From: Ramicandelaber brevisporus
Taxonomy: Eukaryota > Kickxellomycota > Ramicandelaberales > Ramicandelaberaceae
DNA length: 14,314 nucleotides
Direction: 5' to 3'
NCBI GenBank assembly: GCA_025201865.1
Contig: MU603224.1
Location: 1-14,314 of the forward strand
Shown here: positions 8,713 through 14,314 of the stretch, one piece after another
Layout: each line of letters opens with the position of its first letter
Numbering within the stretch: position 1 is the first letter of the stretch
Notes under the pieces: generated by a model
Seen by the model: the letters and a program-made list of their open reading frames with translations, nothing else
Database searches by the model: none
Told to the model about the DNA's origin: nothing
Translations under genes and position numbers: made by a program

Positions 8713-8724
8713 CGTCAATTGACG
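8713..8724. promoter_or_regulatory. Perfect 12-bp palindrome CGTCAATTGACG, candidate operator
   Basis: The sequence equals its own reverse complement. It consists of a CGTCA and a TGACG half-site, the type bound by bZIP (ATF/CREB-like) dimers, around an AATT centre. It sits in the middle of the divergent region, about 365 bases from one start and 610 from the other. The half-site spacing differs from a classical CRE (TGACGTCA), so the binding protein is inference only. Confidence 0.3.
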
Positions 8725-9335
8725 AAGAGCTTCATCGACCGAGTAGTGTGAAAATAGACCGACTTTATCGATTTGCTTGCTTAAAAAAAAAACAAAGCTG
8801 ATTGATGAATCGGAATCCATTTTCGGAGACGCGGAAGTACTTTATCCACTTTGAAAAGGGCAGCATCCTTTTGAGTTGGCAAGGATTCAAGATGCTGTAG
8901 AATGTTATTTGCACTCACTCTCTGCCCTACACATGCACCAGTTCAAACTATTGGACAGTCACTCGTTGGTTATAACACTCTCAATGTTTTCTTACCACTT
9001 TTCCACTTCTTACAAGCAGCACCTGCATTCAATCAAACTTAGACAACCAAAGGATAAACAATGCCTGGTTTAGTGGAACCTCTTTTACAGAACACGACTG
9101 CTTCATATTCAAGGTCATTCTTGTTGCACCAAAAGTGCTTTGGTGTCCAATAATTCAGATGGAGGAGGAACGAGAAATGATTAGTGCAGTGAAAATTAGT
9201 GCAGAACGTGAGGCATTGGAATTCAATCTATAAACCCGGTTACAAGCACAAGCTTGTACGCTAATAGTCTTGCCTCCTCCCTCTCTTCCATTCAGAAACC
9301 AGTACATCCACGCATATTTTCTCCACTGTCCAGCC

Positions 9336-9935
9336 ATGACTCCAAAAGCGATAAAGCCAGCATCCATTCCCGCCTGTGAGTTACAAGCCGTCACCAGCCC
9401 TCCAGCTACGCCTCCACTAAGCCGGCTGCCAAAGGTCACATATGAACAGTGTGCAGAAGCCATCAGACAGCTGCTTGGTACCGAGTCTATGACTGTAACG
9501 GAGCTTCGTTACTGTGCACTATTGTGTTTATCTGAGGCAGTTTCTACTGGTAGCAACATTTCTCACAGCCAGCTGCTTGAATTGCGCGGGTTTGAAGCAC
9601 TTGCTCGTGCGTTATGTTTGTTAAGATATCATGGACGTCCAGGGTACGTTTGTCTTCTTGGAAAGGCAATCAATCGGCTTCTCCCAGAAGAGATAGATTC
9701 ATATTATAGCAATGTTTTGCTTTCAGATGAACGACGAGTATGGCTGGAGAGTACTTTCAAGGAGGCAATAGATGTTTTAGTGGAGAATAATCGGGCCGTA
9801 CCGCCATCGATAGAGGAGATCTTTAAGGTTCTTGCGGTGTTTAAAGCTTTTGAAGACTTTAACAAACAATTGGCGAGCGAACAGGCAGAGGGTGAGAGCG
9901 AATCTCTCGATATCAACCAAGGTAAAGAGAAATAA
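9336..9935 (+). CDS. Hypothetical 199-residue helical protein
   Basis: I do not recognise this protein. The ATG at 9336 is the first in the open frame; the frame extends upstream to a stop at 9231 without another ATG. Residues 1-33 are Pro/Ala-rich and probably disordered. Residues 34-180 look compact and almost entirely helical, with amphipathic patterns at VTYEQCAEAIRQLLG, VTELRYCALLCLSEAV, LLELRGFEALARALCLLRY and IEEIFKVLAVFKAFEDFNKQ. The tail is acidic and basic mixed and hydrophilic. Cysteines 60, 64, 94 and 106 lack zinc-finger spacing. There is no signal peptide or membrane segment. Its soluble helical character and size would suit an adaptor or subunit, but that is inference. A spliced alternative that adds 17 N-terminal residues (exon from 9159, intron 9208-9333) keeps the frame. 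It is followed by a 1.1-kb gap. Confidence 0.75.
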   Translation: MTPKAIKPASIPACELQAVTSPPATPPLSRLPKVTYEQCAEAIRQLLGTESMTVTELRYCALLCLSEAVSTGSNISHSQLLELRGFEALARALCLLRYHGRPGYVCLLGKAINRLLPEEIDSYYSNVLLSDERRVWLESTFKEAIDVLVENNRAVPPSIEEIFKVLAVFKAFEDFNKQLASEQAEGESESLDINQGKEK

Positions 9936-9983
9936 ACTTGACCAATCCAGTGATCAATCCTTTCGTAAGAACTATTTCAATCC

Positions 9984-10005
9984 ATTCAATTCAATTCAAT
10001 TCAAT
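9984..10005. repeat. Pentanucleotide tandem ATTCA
   Basis: There are just over four perfect copies of a five-base unit about 50 bases after the stop of the 199-residue gene, within its probable 3' untranslated region. Confidence 0.8.
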
Positions 10006-10315
10006 GAGAATTAAATAGACAGCGCGACCGTACACTATGCAATCTGATAGTGGAACACAACTGTGTTCACTGTGAATGAAAAAACGGATTTCATGTAGAT
10101 CAGCTGTCGCTGCTGTCGCTGTTGCTGTTGTTGCCTCTGCTGTTGCCCATCAACATCTCGAATAGGCAGAGGCGTGTGCTGGCGGGTTGTTGGCGGGGAT
10201 ACTGGCAAAAAAGGGAATGAAGTGTTATTTCATTTCCCACTTATTTTAAAACGGAGTTTATGAATTATGAGCTTTGAATGTATCTGCGATAAGTTCAATT
10301 GCCATGTGTACATGC

Positions 10316-10343
10316 GTGTGTGTGAGTGTGTGTGTGTGTGGTG
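10316..10343. repeat. GT dinucleotide microsatellite
   Basis: A GT run is interrupted once by GAGT. The interruption creates a plus-strand GTGAGT that looks like a 5' splice site but is probably incidental to the repeat. Confidence 0.8.
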
Positions 10344-10619
10344 GCGGATTATTGCAATCACAGTGCACAATGTTTGCTTCGATATCGGTTCGATCAGATC
10401 GCCTCAAGCGCCGCGACAGAGGACAATGGTGTGTCCAGCACGGAGATTCGAGGGTGCTGGTACATGGTCTCGACAAGGAACCTCGCCACCGCCGAGTACG
10501 CTGCCTACTGGATCGATGTCGACGCCATCGCACTGCATTGTCACAGGTCACAGGTGTTTTGCGGAAAATTGTGCCGATTAGAAATTCTGGTGGCAATTTA
10601 GCCAATGACGTTGATCATT

Positions 10620-11049
10620 GATGGCGCAACGAACTCAACGGAGCTCGCTCGCTCGCTCGCGTGCAACACACAACCCGCTTGCAGCAGCAACAACAACAAC
10701 AGAGCTGACGACAACTGATAAAAAGGCAACACACTTCCGCCCCACAAACAGCCGCATCCGGGTATATTGGACTTCACATCAGACCATTTTACGTTCTTTT
10801 TTTTCTCTTTCAAGCTTTCGCCTATCTTTCTTTTGCGTGATACAAAAACGGCAATCTGGCATTCCTTCAAAATCGAACCACCTCGCAGACTTATTCCCGT
10901 TTTTCTTGCGCTCACTCCACTCAACTTCACTCCACTTCACAAGCACTTGTGCTCTTCTTCTCTTTACTCACCCACACCAACAACTCATTCGTTACGAATA
11001 GTTATTTTTCTTCTTCTTCTTTGTCGTTGTCAACACAGATCAAGCTCAA
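10620..11049 (+). promoter_or_regulatory. Promoter and CT-rich leader of the SAM synthetase gene
   Basis: These bases precede the SAM synthetase ATG. They contain a GCTC tandem (10643-10658), a CAG/CAA-rich stretch (about 10681-10700), an A-rich GATAAAAAGG (about 10717) that could serve as a weak TATA element, and then long C/T-rich sequence from about 10790 to 11035. Such CT blocks are common upstream of highly expressed fungal genes. The last part, pyrimidine-rich up to CAACACAG at 11031-11038, also resembles a 3' splice site, so an intron in the leader is possible. Confidence 0.5.
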
Positions 11050-11847
11050 ATGACTCAGGCTGCTGCTGCTAACGGTGCTACCACCTACGTCCCAGGCCAC
11101 GGCGAGACTTTCCTCTTCACCTCCGAGTCCGTCGGCGAGGGCCACCCAGACAAGATCTGTGACCAGGTCTCTGACGCCATCCTCGACGCCTGCCTCGGCG
11201 AGGATCCACTCTCCAAGGTTGCCTGCGAGACTGCCACCAAGACCGGTATGATTATGGTTCTCGGCGAGATTACCACCGGCGCCAAGCTCGACTACCAGAA
11301 GGTTATCCGTGACACCGTCAAGGCCATCGGCTACGACGACTCTGCCAAGGGCTTCGACTACAAGACCTGCAATGTGCTCGTTGCCATCGAGCAGCAGTCC
11401 CCAGATATCGCCCAGGGTCTCGTCCAGCAGGGTGACGCCATCGAGAACACCGGTGCTGGTGACCAGGGTATCATGTTCGGCTATGCCACCGACGAGACCC
11501 CATCCTTCATGCCACTCACCGTCGTCCTGTCCCACGGCCTCAACCAGCGCCTCTCCGAGCTGCGCCGCGACGGCACCCTCCCATGGCTGCGTCCAGACAC
11601 CAAGACCCAGGTCACCGTCGAGTACCGCAACAACAACGGCGCCATGGAGCCACTCCGCGTCGACTCTGTTGTCGTCTCCACCCAGCACGGCCCAGAGGTC
11701 ACCACCGAGAACCTGCGTGACGAGATCCTCGAGAAGGTCGTCAAGCACGTTATCCCAGCCAAGTTCCTGAATGAGCAGACCAAGTACCACATCCAGCCAT
11801 CTGGCCGCTTCATCATTGGTGGTCCACAGGGTGACGCTGGTGTCACT

Positions 11848-11880
<33 letters not shown>

Positions 11881-12249
11881 TGGGGTGCCCACGGTGGTGG
11901 TGCCTTCTCCGGCAAGGACTGGTCCAAGGTCGATCGCTCCGCTGCCTACGCTGCTCGCTGGGTCGCCAAGTCCGTCATCTCTGCTGGTCTTGCCCGCCGC
12001 TGCCTCGTCCAGCTCTCGTACGCCATTGGTGTTGCCGAGCCACTGTCCATCTTCGTCGACACCTACGGCACTGGCACCCGCCCGAACTCTGAGATCCTGG
12101 CCATCATCAAGCGCAACTTTGACCTCCGCCCAGGTATCATCGTCAAGGAGCTGAACCTCACCCAGCCAATCTACCGCCGCACTGCCTGCTACGGTCACTT
12201 TGGTCGTGACGAGTTCAGCTGGGAGCAGCCAAAGAAGCTCATCCTCTAA
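11050..12249 (+). CDS. SAM2: S-adenosylmethionine synthetase (EC 2.5.1.6)
   Basis: This 399-residue cytosolic enzyme makes S-adenosylmethionine from ATP and methionine, releasing phosphate and pyrophosphate, and so supplies the cell's main methyl donor. Length and sequence match eukaryotic methionine adenosyltransferase throughout. Visible motifs are [14 protein letters not shown] (27-39, ATP-binding His32 and Asp34), the first family signature [11 protein letters not shown] (135-145), TKTQVTVEY (184-192), GPQGDAG (258-264), and the glycine-rich signature [10 protein letters not shown] (281-290). All key residues seem intact. The ATG at 11050 directly precedes a short variable tail before the conserved core. 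Codons are strongly biased: His is always CAC, TTA, CTA and TCA are absent, and Pro is CCA in 17 of 18 cases. This suggests very high expression. The symbol follows yeast SAM1/SAM2; which paralogue it matches cannot be said. Confidence 0.98.
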
Positions 12250-12587
12250 ATCCACTTTAGGAGGGACGACGCTATCTTCTCAACTTATCCTGCAACACTC
12301 TGTTCATTTCTTTACCCCCCCCTTATGACCATCACATCATTCACTGCGCATCACCCACACAACCACCACACCCACAACAAAAAACATCAAAAACATCAAA
12401 AATGACAAAAGACATTTGGACGCTATTTTTAAATTTCAATTACCACACTCATACCTTTCCTTTTTTAAACTTCTCTTTTTAAGTTTTATCAACATCTGGA
12501 GTTATTTAGAAAGATTCCACTTTTATGTTTGTGTTTTTATTTGAAAGAAAAGTAGTTATTATGTATTCATGAGCAATCTTGCGTTGT
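12250..12587. other. Convergent 3' region (SAM synthetase / Mrx19-like)
   Basis: No gene is visible in these 338 bases. C-rich then AT-rich sequence follows the SAM synthetase stop. A nine-base AAAACATCA unit occurs twice in tandem at 12381-12398. TTTATT at 12536-12541 reads AATAAA on the minus strand, 46 bases past the stop of the Mrx19-like gene, and is a good candidate poly(A) signal for it. Confidence 0.6.
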
Positions 12588-13673
12588 TTATCTAGTAGAA
12601 GATGAGTTGTTATTTTTATTGAGAAGCGGCGTGGTATCACTCTCGTCAGATGTCATACCTACTGCTGAATCTGACTGAGAATTGCCAGCATTGTGAGATG
12701 GAGGAGGAGGAGGAGGAGGAGACTTGGATGATGGCGTTGACGACCATGCCTTCCGTTTTGCAGCAACAACAGCTGTGATTTGATCCCAAGACCGAGCGAG
12801 GCCCAGCTCCATTCCAGGAATCTCCAAATCTGTTCCCAAGCTCACAACCTGCTCTCTTTTGATCAGTAGCCGTCCATACTTGTCATTCTCTTCGGCATCA
12901 GCAGCATTCTCCATATTGATTCTAACCGAGTCGCCCTCATCTGCTGTCACAGCATCATCATCTTCTCTGACGAAAACTCTATATCTCGCATCAATGGCCG
13001 CACTCGTTTCAAACTGAATCGCGCCAATATCCAACAGATGCTGCAAATGCAATGCGCCAGCTCTGGCCTTGTGGTGACTGTACAATCGATATAAGTTATA
13101 AAACAATGGCAAGTTGGGCAAGACTGGAACCACGCTAAATGTTGCAGAAAGAGGCAAGCAAAGGAGAGACAGCCACATCCATCTAGTGTGATATGGGATT
13201 CGCTTCTTTAGCAAATCCTCCAAGCCCGCAATCACTCGTTCCTGGTCCAATTCCAAACTACTGGCATCTGCCTCAGAATCGGTATCAAACCCTTCAACAT
13301 CGCTCTCGCCATCAATACCACCGACTCTTCTGCCAATATTGATCCGATTGCCATCGCTGTTGCCGTGGCTGACATGAGAGCCAGTAACATCCGCAGATGG
13401 ATACAGAATGGTTACAGAATCAATTGCCGGAAATGCCTCAGCTTTAGCTGGCACCGACTTCAAAAAGTATTCGCGATGATCCATCTTATCCATCAGCTTA
13501 GTGCCACCAGAATATATGCGATGTTTCCAGGAAGCTGGAGGTGCTTCTTTGAGTGATTCCCATTTACCAGAAGCTTTGGCAACCCACCGAGAGAGTCGAG
13601 ATGTTGAACGAGAACTGGAGTGGCTGTAAAGTGCCCAGTAGTTGCGATAAACAGGGAGAACAAACACTCGCAT
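12588..13673 (-). CDS. MRX19: Mitochondrial K+/H+ exchange-related protein (Mrx19-like)
   Basis: This 361-residue protein resembles the fungal family described as mitochondrial K+-H+ exchange-related (Pfam Mit_KHE1, yeast Mrx19/YDL183C), linked to potassium/proton homeostasis of the inner membrane. The start is supported by MRVFVLPVYRN, the usual family beginning. A conserved block follows at about 48-75 (SWKHRIYSGGTKLMDKMDHREYFLKSVP). Residues 95-145 form a variable Gly/Asp/Ser insert. The core lies at about 145-215, with KKRIPYHTRWMWLSLLCLPL and then a hydrophobic segment through VVPVLPNLPLFYNLYRLYSHHKA (about 181-203). It probably forms one or two membrane spans with a central proline kink. 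The C-terminal third has acidic and Ser-rich parts, a seven-proline run near 319-325, and a Ser/Asn tail. Family members' biochemical activity is poorly defined, so the transport role is by association. It lies downstream of the partial gene on the same strand. Confidence 0.88.
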   Translation of the reverse strand: MRVFVLPVYRNYWALYSHSSSRSTSRLSRWVAKASGKWESLKEAPPASWKHRIYSGGTKLMDKMDHREYFLKSVPAKAEAFPAIDSVTILYPSADVTGSHVSHGNSDGNRINIGRRVGGIDGESDVEGFDTDSEADASSLELDQERVIAGLEDLLKKRIPYHTRWMWLSLLCLPLSATFSVVPVLPNLPLFYNLYRLYSHHKARAGALHLQHLLDIGAIQFETSAAIDARYRVFVREDDDAVTADEGDSVRINMENAADAEENDKYGRLLIKREQVVSLGTDLEIPGMELGLARSWDQITAVVAAKRKAWSSTPSSKSPPPPPPPSHNAGNSQSDSAVGMTSDESDTTPLLNKNNNSSSTR

Positions 13674-13936
13674 AATATGTGAACCTGTATGTGTATATGT
13701 AAGTATATAGAAAGCAAGATGCAGGTGACTTGTCAGACGATGAACAAGAAGAAGAAGAGGTGTTCGTGCGATTGATTAGCGAAGAAACAAAGGATGAAAG
13801 TTAAAAAAAAATAAGGAGGCGTTGGTCAAAGACGTGCAAAACGGTGGTGGTGTTTTTAATCGACATAATCGTGATGCCAAGATGGCAAGATGATTGGTCA
13901 GTTTCAAAATAGGGAATCAGCATGAGTTCGCTGACC
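13674..13936. other. Short intergenic region upstream of Mrx19-like gene
   Basis: This lies between two minus-strand genes. On the minus strand it is CT-rich and looks like the leader of the Mrx19-like gene. On the plus strand, an acidic open frame from 13703 to the TAA at 13802-13804 directly follows a consensus GTAAGT (13699-13704). No gene is called. Confidence 0.45.
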
Positions 13937-14314
13937 TTAATGGGCTGATTTGGCCTCATCGGCCTCGACCTTGACGAATGCCGCATCCGAGCTCGCTGGC
14001 TGCGACGCCGACGCGCCGTTGTGCACTGCATCGTACTTGGCAAACTCGTCCATCTGGCTGCGCACGGCTGCAACCACCAGCACGCCGCCATACAGCAGTG
14101 CTGCGCCAGACACGGCTGCGGGCACGGCGACCATCACAGCCGCGCCGTACAGCATCCCGCCGACAAGAACGGTCGCGCCGATGGCCACGGTGACTCCGAC
14201 GGCTGCCACCAGGATGGACGCGAGCACGCTGCTGACGACGGCGGCGACAAAGGCGGCGGACGGGAGCACGAGGAATGCGCACAGCAGGTACACGAATATG
14301 CGCACATGCAGGTG
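13937..14314 (-). CDS. Hydrophobic multi-span membrane protein, N-terminal part outside window
   Basis: The last 125 residues of a minus-strand protein are visible; the frame is open to the window edge, so the true start is beyond 14314. No ATG occurs in frame within the window apart from internal Met codons, which argues that the gene continues. The visible part is a nearly continuous Ala/Val/Leu-rich hydrophobic region of about 80 residues, enough for three or four membrane segments separated by Gly/Pro breaks. A charged tail follows (QMDEFAKYDAVHNG, then Ala/Ser-rich, ending VEADEAKSAH). The DNA is more GC-rich than its neighbours, partly because of Ala and Val codons. The pattern is loosely like small hydrophobic lipid-droplet/ER proteins such as promethin/LDO, but I cannot support a family assignment. 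Confidence 0.65.
   Translation of the reverse strand, partial: HLHVRIFVYLLCAFLVLPSAAFVAAVVSSVLASILVAAVGVTVAIGATVLVGGMLYGAAVMVAVPAAVSGAALLYGGVLVVAAVRSQMDEFAKYDAVHNGASASQPASSDAAFVKVEADEAKSAH

Larger units (their letters stand above)
8350..9335. promoter_or_regulatory. Divergent intergenic region with two promoters
   Basis: These 986 bases lie between the OSH3-like gene (-) and the 199-residue gene (+) and probably hold both promoters. The OSH3-like side (8395-8600) is purine-rich on the plus strand, meaning a CT-rich leader for that gene. A GA then GT microsatellite lies at 8642-8670. A perfect 12-bp palindrome lies at 8713-8724 and an imperfect hairpin at 8861-8897. Two short ATG frames precede the plus-strand gene: 9061-9153 (30 codons) and 9159-9233 (24 codons). 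The second is in frame with the downstream gene. These may be upstream ORFs or a missed first exon. No clear longer gene is visible. Confidence 0.5.
9936..10619. other. Intergenic stretch with GC-rich island and possible minus-strand exon
   Basis: No gene can be called firmly here. A (TTCAA)-type tandem at 9984-10005 and overlapping palindromes at 10053-10076 lie just beyond the 199-residue gene. On the minus strand, pyrimidine-rich sequence ending in CAG at 10202-10204 looks like a 3' splice site. Beyond it a Gln-rich open frame runs to a TAG at 10035-10037. A GT microsatellite lies at 10316-10343. From about 10380 to 10560 the sequence is noticeably more GC-rich and open over long stretches in most frames on both strands. 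It could hold exons of a spliced gene, a decayed gene, or promoter DNA. Confidence 0.4.

Noticed and set aside
8876-9073. A 65-codon plus-strand frame in the divergent region
   Set aside because: It begins at TTG rather than ATG and has no coding-like composition.
9270-9335. N-terminal extension of the 199-residue protein from 9270
   Set aside because: It starts with TTG, which is not a credible start here. The first ATG in the frame is at 9336.
10387-10395. GGTTCGATC resembling a tRNA T-loop / box B
   Set aside because: The flanking bases do not pair into a five-base T-stem, and no box A, anticodon arm or acceptor stem is found at proper distance.
11050-11057. TGACTCA, a Gcn4-type site, at the SAM synthetase start codon
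   Set aside because: It is formed by the start codon and the Thr-Gln codons that follow, inside the transcribed region. The same heptamer also occurs in other coding DNA (near 1243 and 4330).
11002-12255. A 417-codon open frame antisense to the whole SAM synthetase gene
   Set aside because: Its codons are exact complements of the sense codons, so it stays open only because TTA, CTA and TCA are absent from the gene. It begins at GTG and contains no ATG at all, since every sense His is CAC. It is a by-product of codon bias.
1-14314. Mobile element, CRISPR array, biosynthetic or defence cluster
   Set aside because: I saw no transposase or polymerase motifs, no long terminal or inverted repeats, no spaced direct repeats and no functionally linked gene group. 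The recognisable genes are ordinary fungal housekeeping families.

Overview
The window looks like nuclear DNA from a fungus, probably an intron-poor, early-diverging or yeast-like lineage. The evidence is family content. It holds a MUB1/samB-type MYND protein with the fungal-specific N-terminus, an Osh3-type oxysterol-binding protein combining GOLD, PH and ORD regions, and an Mrx19-type mitochondrial K+/H+-exchange-related protein. Every long gene reads through without an obvious intron. Coding DNA is rich in CAG/CAA, GCA and Asp/Ser repeats, and the leaders are CT-rich. I cannot name the species; Kickxellomycotina is only a guess from the low intron content.

Layout from left to right. 254-1813 (+) encodes a low-complexity protein with a typical N-myristoylation/palmitoylation N-terminus. 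2508-4442 (+) is MUB1. It converges, across about 300 bases, on 4747-8349 (-), a 1200-residue Osh3-like lipid-transfer protein with a good FFAT motif. A 986-base divergent region (8350-9335) separates this from 9336-9935 (+), a small mostly helical protein I do not recognise. A 1.1-kb gap (9936-11049) follows, containing a GC-rich island with open frames, a possible minus-strand terminal exon, and then the CT-rich leader of 11050-12249 (+), S-adenosylmethionine synthetase. That gene converges on 12588-13673 (-), the Mrx19-like protein. A hydrophobic protein entering from the right edge (13937-14314, -) is cut at its N-terminal side.

The genes do not form an operon or pathway. They are unrelated housekeeping functions: proteasome regulation by ubiquitin ligation, ER contact-site lipid transport, methyl-donor synthesis and mitochondrial ion homeostasis. 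The methionine adenosyltransferase gene differs in composition. It uses C/G-ending codons almost throughout, yet 17 of 18 prolines are CCA, which fits a highly expressed gene rather than transfer.

I see no mobile element, tRNA, rRNA, CRISPR array or gene cluster. I did not find an undescribed multi-gene system. The points most worth checking are the altered lipid-binding signature in the Osh3-like protein, possible unannotated spliced exons in the gaps, and the unrecognised 199-residue protein.
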